This document shows, piece after piece, positions 23,283 to 29,715 of a stretch of 42,039 bases of DNA. Made by a program: the position numbers and the translations under genes. The stretch spans positions 1-42,039 of the forward strand of contig MFSE01000015.1 of assembly GCA_001784805.1 (NCBI GenBank). The letters are read 5' to 3'. The stretch comes from Candidatus Moranbacteria bacterium RIFOXYA12_FULL_35_19. GTDB taxonomy: Bacteria; Patescibacteriota; Minisyncoccia; Moranbacterales; UBA2206. The notes below the pieces were generated by a model. The model did not search any database and had not been told where the DNA came from. It saw only the letters and a program-made list of their open reading frames with translations. Numbering within the stretch: position 1 is the stretch's first letter; each line of letters opens with the position of its first letter.

Positions 23283-23410
23283 TTTTAGAAAATAGCTATT
23301 AGAAATTGGAAAATAGTTCAGGAAATTTGAAATTAGAAAGTGGAATAGCAATTTTATCTTTTTGCTATTTTCTATTCTCGTGAACTAATTTCTATTTTCT
23401 TTTTAACTTA
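23283..23410. repeat. GAAAATAG-type palindromic spacer (hoxU-hypC)
   Basis: TTTTAGAAAATAGCTATTAG, then GAAAATAGTTCAGGAAATTTG, on the left face TTTTTGCTATTTTCTATTC and GTGAACTAATTTCTATTTTC on the right. A closely related spacer lies at 39420-39548. Confidence 0.75.
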
Positions 23411-23424
23411 TTTCTTAATTTATT

Positions 23425-23622
23425 ATGTGTCTTGCAATTCCAGCAAAAATAATAAAAATTAATGATCAGCTGGCGATAGTTGATTTTCAAGGTGTGCAAA
23501 AAGAAGTTAATATTAGCCTAGTAGATGTGAAAATTGGCGACTATGTGATGGTGCACGCTGGTTTTGCGATTGAGAAGATGGAGAAAGATAATGTGAAAGA
23601 AATTAAGAAATACTTAAAATAA
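23425..23622 (+). CDS. hypC: Hydrogenase maturation chaperone HypC
   Basis: HypC carries the Fe(CN)2CO group with HypD and delivers it to the [NiFe] large subunit. MCLAIPAKII begins with the essential Cys2, and GDYVMVHAGFAIEKM is the second signature. The 65 residues are a little short but complete. It is followed by hypD after 50 nt containing a TACTACC/GGTAGTA hairpin. Its presence implies that a [NiFe] large subunit is encoded elsewhere in the genome. Confidence 0.95.
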   Translation: MCLAIPAKIIKINDQLAIVDFQGVQKEVNISLVDVKIGDYVMVHAGFAIEKMEKDNVKEIKKYLK

Positions 23623-23637
23623 AGTGAAATAAAAAAT

Positions 23638-23664
23638 ACTACCGTATTCTAGTATATGGTAGTA
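23638..23664. other. Short hairpin between hypC and hypD
   Basis: TACTACCGTAT and ATATGGTAGTA are imperfect complements around TCTAGT. It has no T-run and so is not a good terminator. Confidence 0.5.
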
Positions 23665-23672
23665 AAGATATT

Positions 23673-24851
23673 ATGGAATATAAAAAGATTTTGAAAAATA
23701 TTCAAGAAAAGGCGGAAATAATTGATCGGCCGATTCGGTTTATGGAACTTTGTGGCACGCATTCGGAAAGCATTGCTAAGCACGGGATAAAAAATATTTT
23801 GCCGGAAAATATAAAACTCATCACGGGTCCTGGGTGTCCGGTTTGCGTGACAGATCAAAGTGAAATTGATATTATCACGGGATTAGCGCTCGCTGGAATT
23901 CCGATTGCTTGTTATGGCGATGCAGTTAATATCCCTGGGAGTTTGGGAAGCTTGGAAAACGCTCGGCAAAAGGGCGCGCAAGTTTTTATTGTTTATGATG
24001 TTGCCGAAGCTTTGGAACTTTCCAAAAAAATTTCTAATTTAGTTTTTTGGGGAATTGGTTTTGAAACGACAACGGTAATGACGGCTTGGGGAATTCAAAA
24101 TAACCTCACGGTTTTTTCTTCGCATAAACTTTTTCCACCAGCGATGGAGGCATTACTTAAAAATAATAAAAAAAATCCCGTCATTGCGAGCGTAGCAAAG
24201 CAATCTCGTAATTTTAAGTACAGTCTTACTAAAAACGGGATTGCCACGGTCGCTATGCTTCCTCGCAATGACAACAGAATTGATGGCTTTATTAATCCAG
24301 GACATGTGAGTGCCATTATCGGCACGGAAGTTTATGAAAAATTTCAAATTCCGCAAGTGGTGGCTGGCTTTGGTGCAGAGGATGTTCTTCTGGCGATTGA
24401 AATGCTTCTAAATCAAATAATTTCTGGAGAAAAAAAAGTAGAAAATGAATATGTGAGATTAGTGAAAAAAGAAGGTAATCAGAAAGCACAAAAAATAATT
24501 TATGAAGTTTTTGAAATCAGGAATGCTTCTTGGCGAGGTTTGGGGGAAATTAAAAATTCCGGACTAAAAATTAGAAAAAAATACCAACAGCTTGACGCTG
24601 AATATATTCATCGAGATTTAATTGCAAAAATTAAAAAAGAAATTAAACCCAAGAAAAATGCCCGCCTCGACTCGCGGGGACGACCGCTTGTCGACGCGAG
24701 GCGGGCTTGCCGTTGTGGAGAAGTTTTACAAGGACTGATTGAATCGAGGCAGTGTCCGTTATTTGGAAAATCTTGCACCCCAGACAATCCGCAAGGCGCC
24801 TGTATGGTTTCCAGGGAAGGGAGTTGCAATATCGAGTATCGATTTTCTTAA
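23673..24851 (+). CDS. hypD: Hydrogenase maturation protein HypD with two in-frame palindrome insertions
   Basis: HypD is the iron-sulfur scaffold on which Fe(CN)2CO is built. MELCGTHSESIAKHGIKNIL, GPGCPVCVTDQSEID, FWGIGFETTTVMT, FINPGHVSAIIG and CRCGEVLQGLIES with CPLFGKSCTP and GACMVSREGSC cover the family motifs. Two segments are foreign to it: about 168-201 (VIASVAKQSRN to MLPRNDN) and about 330-345 (NARLDSRGRPLVDARRA). Both are encoded by inverted repeats (24176-24275, 24660-24706). The flanking sequence joins well without them and the frame is intact, giving 392 residues instead of about 350-370. Confidence 0.93.
   Translation: MEYKKILKNIQEKAEIIDRPIRFMELCGTHSESIAKHGIKNILPENIKLITGPGCPVCVTDQSEIDIITGLALAGIPIACYGDAVNIPGSLGSLENARQKGAQVFIVYDVAEALELSKKISNLVFWGIGFETTTVMTAWGIQNNLTVFSSHKLFPPAMEALLKNNKKNPVIASVAKQSRNFKYSLTKNGIATVAMLPRNDNRIDGFINPGHVSAIIGTEVYEKFQIPQVVAGFGAEDVLLAIEMLLNQIISGEKKVENEYVRLVKKEGNQKAQKIIYEVFEIRNASWRGLGEIKNSGLKIRKKYQQLDAEYIHRDLIAKIKKEIKPKKNARLDSRGRPLVDARRACRCGEVLQGLIESRQCPLFGKSCTPDNPQGACMVSREGSCNIEYRFS
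24176..24275. repeat. In-frame TCATTGCGAG palindromic element in hypD
   Basis: CGTCATTGCGAG at 24179-24190 and CTCGCAATGAC at 24262-24272 are the ends of an element of about 100 bp with inner AGCAAAGCAATCTC and GGGATTGCCACGGTCG parts. Its translation VIASVAKQS...GIATVAMLPRND is the familiar reading of a repeat that occurs between genes in other bacterial genomes. Confidence 0.85.
24660..24706. repeat. In-frame GCCCGCCTCG palindrome in hypD
   Basis: GCCCGCCTCG 24660-24669 and CGAGGCGGGC 24697-24706 are exact complements. The local GC is far above the neighbourhood. It sits immediately before the conserved CRCGEVL motif. Confidence 0.85.
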
Positions 24852-24853
24852 AA

Positions 24854-24948
24854 TGTCATTCCCGTGAAAACGGGAATCTAGTGTATAGATTAAGTTTATT
24901 GCGATAAAAATATTTTATGACTGGATTCCCGCCTACGCGGGAATGACA
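24854..24948. repeat. TGTCATTCCCG double-hairpin element, copy 2 (hypD-hypE)
   Basis: It starts TGTCATTCCCGTGAAAACGG and ends TTCCCGCCTACGCGGGAATG then ACA. Its left hairpin is the reverse complement of the right hairpin of copy 1 (20794), so the two copies are in opposite orientation. Confidence 0.85.
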
Positions 24949-24956
24949 ACTAATTT

Positions 24957-26012
24957 ATGAATAATAAGAAAGTAATCGAATTAGAAATGGGAGCTGGAGG
25001 GCAAAAATCCGAAGAACTTATTAAAAATATAAGAAAAGTTTTAAATGTTAAAGGAAAGTGGAAAAATACGAAAGATGATGGGGCGGTTTTTGAGTTAAAA
25101 AATTTGTGGACATCGAATGTCCACAATGGACATTTGATGTCCATTCCTAAATTGGTTTTTACCACTGATGCTTTTATTGTTGATCCGTTGTTTTTCCCAG
25201 GAGGGGACATTGGAAAAATTGCCATTTGTGGAACACTAAATGATTTGGCAGTGATGGGAGCGAAACCGATTGGAATTTCGTTGAGCTTAGTGATTGAAGA
25301 AGGATTTTCACAAAGTGATTTGGAAAAAATAATAAATTCTATTCAAAAAATTTCAAAAGAAACAGGTGTACCGATTGTGACGGGGGACACTAAAGTGACG
25401 GAAAAAGGCAAAATCGACAAAATTGAAATTACCACTTCTGGGGTAGGGTTGGCTTCCAAAATAATTTCTAATAATGGTGCCAAAGTGGGCGATGATATAA
25501 TTGTTTCTGGATATTTGGGCGAACATGCGGTGGCGCTTTTGGCCAAGAGGTTTAACTATCAAACAAAAATAAAAAGTGATTGCCAACCACTGATTAGCGA
25601 AATTCAATCAGTTTCGAAATATCTGACTTCCTGCAAAGATCCAACCAGAGGGGGAATGGCAGCCGTGCTAAACGAGATGGCGCAAAAATCTAAAACTAAT
25701 TTTGTGTTGGAAGAAAAAACATTGCCGTTTAAAAAAGAAACAGTTGCAATTTCAGAATTGCTTGGCATTGATGTTTTTTCTTTTCCGTCAGAAGGAAGGT
25801 TTGTGGCAACAGTGGCAAAAAAAGATTCTAAGAAAGTTATTCAAATTCTTCAAAAATTTAATAAAACCGCCAAAGTTATTGGCTGGGTTGAACGGCCTGC
25901 CCGCCACGCTTCGCGTAGCGATGCGGGCGGGGGTTTATGGCTCAAAACATCCATCGGAAGCGTCAAAAAAATTGAAGTACCAAGAGGAAAATTGATTCCG
26001 AGAATATGTTGA
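24957..26012 (+). CDS. hypE: Hydrogenase maturation protein HypE with two in-frame palindrome insertions
   Basis: HypE dehydrates the carbamoyl group on its C-terminal Cys to a thiocyanate, using ATP, for the active-site cyanides. VIELEMGAGGQKSEEL, TTDAFIVDPLFFPGGDIGKI, GTLNDLAVMGAKP, VTGDTKVTEKG and CKDPTRGGMAAVLNEMA are the PurM-like fold motifs, and the end PRIC is the modified tail. Two stretches are extra: about 51-63 (WTSNVHNGHLMS) and about 315-325 (PARHASRSDAGGG), each encoded by a palindrome. The frame is kept and all catalytic motifs remain. A double-hairpin element separates it from hypD. Confidence 0.95.
   Translation: MNNKKVIELEMGAGGQKSEELIKNIRKVLNVKGKWKNTKDDGAVFELKNLWTSNVHNGHLMSIPKLVFTTDAFIVDPLFFPGGDIGKIAICGTLNDLAVMGAKPIGISLSLVIEEGFSQSDLEKIINSIQKISKETGVPIVTGDTKVTEKGKIDKIEITTSGVGLASKIISNNGAKVGDDIIVSGYLGEHAVALLAKRFNYQTKIKSDCQPLISEIQSVSKYLTSCKDPTRGGMAAVLNEMAQKSKTNFVLEEKTLPFKKETVAISELLGIDVFSFPSEGRFVATVAKKDSKKVIQILQKFNKTAKVIGWVERPARHASRSDAGGGLWLKTSIGSVKKIEVPRGKLIPRIC
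25107..25143. repeat. In-frame four-arm palindrome in hypE
   Basis: TGGACATC, AATGTCCA, TGGACATT and GATGTCCA occur in order around a central CAA. The whole 37 nt is a near-perfect palindrome, and each half is itself one. It encodes an insert before PKLVFTTDAF. Confidence 0.85.
25899..25930. repeat. In-frame GCCCGC palindrome in hypE
   Basis: GCCCGC, CGCT, TCGCGT, AGCG, GCGGGC in order form a nested palindrome of high GC in a low-GC gene. It encodes about ARHASRSDAGG near the C-terminus. Confidence 0.8.
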
Positions 26013-26122
26013 CAAAAATATTAAATCGTGATAGTTTTACAAATGATTGAAATATGGTACTTTTATAATAGGCTAGTGTGTCAAATCATTTAACTACGGT
26101 ATTTTTTAAAAAGGAGGATGTT

Positions 26123-26491
26123 ATGAAAATGTTCGAGTTGTTGATTGATTTAACGATGGAAGGAATCATTAAATGGGAAAAGGTTGGTGGATATAATTTC
26201 ATCGCTCATTTAAAGGGGTTAGACCTTTCTGTGTTTCGAGAGAATGTGGAAATGGAGGAAGTGATAACGGTTGGATTGTTTTTCCCGAAATCAAAGAAGA
26301 TTAGTATTTCAAAATCGCGGTGGTTTTTAAGGATTAAAAAAGATGAGGGAATAGAAGAGGAGAAAATATCTGACGATGAGGTTGATGATGTATTTGATTT
26401 AGCTATGACAGTTAGTTGGTCTATCGATAGAGATCGGCCGATAGGGCCACTTCGAGCCGAATTGTATAAAAAACTGCTCGGAATGTGCTAA
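26123..26491 (+). CDS. Unknown 122-residue protein
   Basis: I do not recognise the family. The sequence begins MKMFELLIDLTMEGIIKWEK, has a GYNFIAHLKGLDLSVF strand-like section, an acidic stretch EGIEEEKISDDEVDDVFDLA and the end LYKKLLGMC. There is no signal peptide or membrane segment. The ATG at 26123 follows AAGGAGG, a perfect Shine-Dalgarno unlike most neighbours; a longer reading from GTG 26075 lacks one. TATAAT lies at 26064 and a good terminator follows. It is probably a separate one-gene unit and need not be part of hydrogenase maturation. Confidence 0.7.
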   Translation: MKMFELLIDLTMEGIIKWEKVGGYNFIAHLKGLDLSVFRENVEMEEVITVGLFFPKSKKISISKSRWFLRIKKDEGIEEEKISDDEVDDVFDLAMTVSWSIDRDRPIGPLRAELYKKLLGMC

Positions 26492-26511
26492 AAAATTTCA
26501 AATAAGACTGG

Positions 26512-26551
26512 ATAAGGCGAGAACAGAAACTATTGTTCCCGCCTTATTTTA
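26512..26551 (+). terminator. Rho-independent terminator of the unknown gene
   Basis: ATAAGGCG 26512-26519 pairs with CGCCTTAT 26540-26547 and GAACA with TGTTC inside, followed by TTTATTT. It lies about 20 nt after the stop codon. Confidence 0.8.
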
Positions 26552-26604
26552 TTTCTCCTAACATTCGCCTATATATGGTAGTAATTTTTTTTAAAAACAA
26601 AATA

Positions 26605-26636
26605 TATCATTTAAATACGGCCGTATAATTATGATA
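26605..26636. terminator. Probable bidirectional terminator between convergent genes
   Basis: TATCAT-TTAA-ATACGG and CCGTAT-AATT-ATGATA form a perfect 16-bp palindrome. A run of eight T follows on the plus strand and T-rich sequence on the minus strand. It lies between the plus-strand gene ending at 26491 and hypF ending at 26661. Confidence 0.65.
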
Positions 26637-26660
26637 CATTTTTTTTAAGATAATTTTAAG

Positions 26661-27869
26661 TTAGAAATAGTTTAGTAGAGAATAAACAATTTGCCCGAAA
26701 GAAAGTCCGGCGTCACCACAGGGGACCCCATTAAATATCCTTTTAGATTTAACGGGGTAAATTTTTTTGTTCGCATAAGCACCTTTGGAAATAAGATATT
26801 CGGAAATTATTTTATTGTTAGTGATGCCACCTGAAATAAAAAAATTGTCATGCCGAACTTGTTTCGGCATCTTTTTAGATCCTGAAATAAATTCAGGATG
26901 ACATTTAAGTAAAATTTCATAAAGCCCTTCCGCAATATAAAGCTGAGCGGTGGTGGCTAGTCTTCCCGCCTCTTCGGCGGGTAATTTTTTGTTTTTTTTA
27001 AGATTCTTTAATAAATATTGAAAAAGAGGTGTAGTTTGTAAGATATACATTTTTTCCTTGGCATCAAAAATTATTTTTGGTTTCAAATCAGAATAGGGAA
27101 TGGTTGAATTTTTTTCTAACAAATCGATTGGTTCATGCTTGTATTTTCTTTCATTTCCACAAAAGCCTAATAAAATTGAAACAGCGTCTAGAACTCTTCC
27201 GGTGCTGGAAGTTTCTAGGCAATTGAAATTTTGTTGAAGTTGATTATAAATTAATTCAAATTGATTGGAAGTATAAAACTTTTCTATATATTGATATATG
27301 GAAATTTTATCCATAAATTTATTTAAAATAGAAATCAGCATTCTCGCTGGTTCTCGCACAGCCAAATCTCCACCAATCATTATCTGATTTTCCAGATGCC
27401 CAATTCTTAGAATTTCTTGTTTTTTGATTTCAAAAGCCTCTCCGCCCCAAATTTTTTCATCTGTTCCAAAGCCAGTGCCGTCCATAGCGATACCAAAGCA
27501 TGAAACATGAAGCATGAAGCATGAAGCACGAATCAATTTGTCGCCGATGGCAGAAAATATATGGGCGTGATGATGTTGAATTGAAATGTGCTTGGCTTTG
27601 TATCTTTTGACTAATTCTTTTCCCCAAAGAGTAGTTTTGAAAAGTGGATGAAGATCAGTAAAGATAATTTTTGGTTTAATTTTATTATCGCTTAGATATT
27701 TCAAAACTGAAGCTTGATATTTTTTCCAATTCTTCTCTTCTAAGAGGTCGCCAAAATCTTCGGAAAAATAAATTTTCCCATTTTTAAAAACCGAAAAATT
27801 CCCAGCGGATTCGGCGCCAAGAGCTAAAATTGAAGCAGGTTTTTTAATAGGAAAATTGAAAATCACCAT
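26661..27869 (-). CDS. hypF: HypF-like carbamoyltransferase, Kae1-like domain only
   Basis: HypF makes carbamoyl-AMP and passes the group to HypE. Full HypF is about 750 residues: acylphosphatase, zinc fingers, YrdC-like and Kae1-like domains. This protein has 402 residues and only the last. ALGAESAGNF, SIQHHHAHIFSAI, IAMDGTGFGTDEKIWGGEAF, SSTGRVLDAVSILLG, FISGGITNNKII and PCGDAGLSFGQ mark it. Four repeat-coded stretches interrupt it: about 114-124 (RASCFMLHVSC), 297-302 (PAEEAGR), 323-341 (CHPEFISGS to KQVRHD) and 371-382 (KSKRIFNGV). The missing N-terminal half may be a separate gene, or carbamate chemistry differs. TATAAT lies only 6 nt before the ATG, so the mRNA may be leaderless. Confidence 0.87.
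   Translation of the reverse strand: MVIFNFPIKKPASILALGAESAGNFSVFKNGKIYFSEDFGDLLEEKNWKKYQASVLKYLSDNKIKPKIIFTDLHPLFKTTLWGKELVKRYKAKHISIQHHHAHIFSAIGDKLIRASCFMLHVSCFGIAMDGTGFGTDEKIWGGEAFEIKKQEILRIGHLENQIMIGGDLAVREPARMLISILNKFMDKISIYQYIEKFYTSNQFELIYNQLQQNFNCLETSSTGRVLDAVSILLGFCGNERKYKHEPIDLLEKNSTIPYSDLKPKIIFDAKEKMYILQTTPLFQYLLKNLKKNKKLPAEEAGRLATTAQLYIAEGLYEILLKCHPEFISGSKKMPKQVRHDNFFISGGITNNKIISEYLISKGAYANKKIYPVKSKRIFNGVPCGDAGLSFGQIVYSLLNYF
26725..26758. repeat. In-frame ACCCC...GGGGT palindrome in hypF
   Basis: ACCCC-A-TTAAAT and ATTTAA-C-GGGGT are complementary ends, similar to the ends of the elements at 16712 and 40642. It splits the family motif between IYPV and PCGDAGLSFGQ. Confidence 0.75.
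26846..26903. repeat. In-frame TGTCATGCCGAAC...GGATGACA element in hypF
   Basis: TGTCAT and ATGACA ends enclose two hairpins, GCCGAACTTGTTTCGGC and ATCCTGAAATAAATTCAGGAT. The translation CHPEFISGS...MPKQVRHD is the typical reading of a widespread intergenic repeat. Confidence 0.85.
26965..26981. repeat. In-frame CCCGCC/GGCGGG hairpin in hypF
   Basis: CCCGCC-TCTTC-GGCGGG, 6-bp GC-only arms in a low-GC gene, encodes PAEEAG. Confidence 0.65.
27497..27530. repeat. In-frame CATGAAACATG-family sequence in hypF
   Basis: AGCATGAAACATGAAGCATG then AAGCATGAAGCACG are tandem units of the family otherwise found between genes (15809, 17896). They encode RASCFMLHVSC between the QHHHAH and DGTGFG motifs. 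Confidence 0.75.
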
Positions 27870-27871
27870 AG

Positions 27872-27917
27872 TTTAATTATATCATTTTGTATGGTATTAT
27901 AAAGCCATAAAAATTAA
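27872..27917 (+). promoter_or_regulatory. Promoter/leader of the DUF2207 gene, repeated before the phosphomutase
   Basis: TTTAAT 27872-27877 and TATTAT 27895-27900 are 17 nt apart. The 28 nt from 27890 (TATGGTATTATAAAG then ATAAAAATTAA) recur at 29678-29705 with two differences and at the same distance from the start codon. A minus-strand TATAAT for hypF lies in the same region. Confidence 0.55.
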
Positions 27918-27928
27918 AGCTTATAAAT

Positions 27929-29659
27929 ATGAAAAAGATTGATAAAATCACAGGGCTATTATTTTTGAGTTTGTTTCTTTTTATTCCATTTTTTTCACAG
28001 GCTCGGGAAAACATTACCGATTGGTACATTCAAGATTTTGAGTCTGAAATAAAAGTTAACGAAGATTCAACGCTACTTATTACAGAAAAGATAACAGCGG
28101 ATTGCGGAAATTTGTCGGGAAAACACGGAATTTTTCGCGTTTTGCCGACTGCCTGGAAAACAACTAGTGAAACTGTAAGGATGCCAGTAGAACTTATGAA
28201 CATTACTGATTTCAACGGTAAATCTTTAAATTATCAAACAATAAAGGATAACGCAAATAATACTATTACTTGGAAAATAGGCGATGCGGACAAGACAGTC
28301 AGTGGAGTAAATCAATATAAAATAACATATAAAATTAAAAATGCAATAATTTTCAAAAATCCGGAGTTTGACGAATGGTATTGGAATATTACCGGAAATT
28401 TTTGGGATATTGAAATAGATAAATTCAAGATGCGAATTATTTTTCCAGAAGTTGTGGATAATAAAGATAGTCAAGTAGAATATTATACCGGCAATCTTTC
28501 TAGCAAGGATAAAAGTTTGGCAAAATATGAGTGGATAGACAAGAATATTTTGGAATTTAATTCTCTTAGAAAATTACCGATTCGCCAAGGCGTGACGGTT
28601 TCAGTAACTTTTCCAAAAAATATTTTCATTCCCTACGAACCGCCTTTTTTTGTAAAATGGAATTGGATTTTGGCAATTATCATTCCCATTTTAATTTTCA
28701 TTGCCTGTTTCAGAATTTGGTTGAAATATGGCAAAGATCCTAAAATTAACAAAACAATTATTCCGGAATTTGGTATCCCAGATAATATTACACCCATTCA
28801 AATGGGGATGGTCATGGAAAATGGTTCTTTTAGCAATGAATTTATCTCTGCTGCGATTGTCAATTTGGCGGTCAAAAAAATAATTGTCATAGAAGAAGTG
28901 GAAACAAAAGTAATTTTTTGGAAGTTGAAAGATCTAAAAATAAAACTTATTAAAGATGATTATGCATTGGGAAATGATCCAGTAGAAAATTTTATTTTAA
29001 AAAAAATGCTCAAAGGAAATAAATCAGTGGAACTTTCTTCTCTTAAGAATAATTTTAGCGATGAAGTGAAAGAAATTGAAGAAAAAGCGGAGAAGGATAT
29101 CATAGAAAAAGGCTGGATGACGAAAAAAGGAATGAATTACAGAACAGGTTTTATCATCGGAGCGATATTATTATTTTTTGCAAGCATTGGATTATTTTTT
29201 GCTAGTACTTATTGGGGATGGGGGATAATGGTTTCCGCTTTGATTATTTTTGTTTTCGGACTTTTGATGGTCCGGCGAACGCCAGAGGGTGCGGAATTAA
29301 ACTGGAAAATTAAAGGGTTCAAATTATATATGGAAACGGCAGAAAAATATCGCCAGCAATTTTATGAAAAAGAAAATATTTTTGAAAAATTTCTGCCTTA
29401 TGCCATAATTTTTGGAATGACCAAAGAATGGGCGAAAAAAATGGAAGAAATATATGGGCCGGATTATTTCAAAAATTATCATCCTGCTTGGTATGTTGGC
29501 GCAGGCTCTAGTTTCGAGTCTTTTGATGCCAGCAGTTTTACCTCAAGTCTAAATAGTATTTCTACTAGTATCAGTTCTAACACTTCTTCCGGCTCTGGAT
29601 CAGGCGGGGGTGGCGGATCAGGTGGAGGTGGTGGAGGCGGAGGTGGAGGAGGATGGTAA
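27929..29659 (+). CDS. DUF2207 predicted membrane protein
   Basis: DUF2207 proteins are membrane-anchored with a large extracytoplasmic domain; the function is unknown. A signal peptide (LLFLSLFLFIPFFSQA) covers about 1-25. The external domain opens DWYIQDFESEIKVNEDSTLL and includes the family segment GKHGIFRVLPT. A transmembrane helix lies at about 246-264 (WILAIIIPILIFIACF), then a cytoplasmic part, then two helices at about 408-446. The tail is Ser-rich and then nearly all Gly, ending in GGW. The 576 residues match the family and the low-complexity Gly end is common in it. Its promoter-leader is almost copied before the next gene. Confidence 0.88.
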   Translation: MKKIDKITGLLFLSLFLFIPFFSQARENITDWYIQDFESEIKVNEDSTLLITEKITADCGNLSGKHGIFRVLPTAWKTTSETVRMPVELMNITDFNGKSLNYQTIKDNANNTITWKIGDADKTVSGVNQYKITYKIKNAIIFKNPEFDEWYWNITGNFWDIEIDKFKMRIIFPEVVDNKDSQVEYYTGNLSSKDKSLAKYEWIDKNILEFNSLRKLPIRQGVTVSVTFPKNIFIPYEPPFFVKWNWILAIIIPILIFIACFRIWLKYGKDPKINKTIIPEFGIPDNITPIQMGMVMENGSFSNEFISAAIVNLAVKKIIVIEEVETKVIFWKLKDLKIKLIKDDYALGNDPVENFILKKMLKGNKSVELSSLKNNFSDEVKEIEEKAEKDIIEKGWMTKKGMNYRTGFIIGAILLFFASIGLFFASTYWGWGIMVSALIIFVFGLLMVRRTPEGAELNWKIKGFKLYMETAEKYRQQFYEKENIFEKFLPYAIIFGMTKEWAKKMEEIYGPDYFKNYHPAWYVGAGSSFESFDASSFTSSLNSISTSISSNTSSGSGSGGGGGSGGGGGGGGGGGW

Positions 29660-29705
29660 TTTAAAAATAGCTTGATTTATGGTATTATAAAGTTATAAAA
29701 ATTAA
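29660..29705 (+). promoter_or_regulatory. Promoter/leader of the first phosphohexomutase
   Basis: TTTAAA 29660-29665 and TATTAT 29683-29688 are 17 nt apart, and the sequence from 29678 to 29705 matches the DUF2207 leader at 26 of 28 bases. Confidence 0.55.
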
Positions 29706-29715
29706 GAAAACTTAT

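Noticed and set aside
24176-24275. hypD read as a pseudogene because of the foreign insertion
   Set aside because: The insertion keeps the frame and all known motifs are present, so the gene may well be functional.
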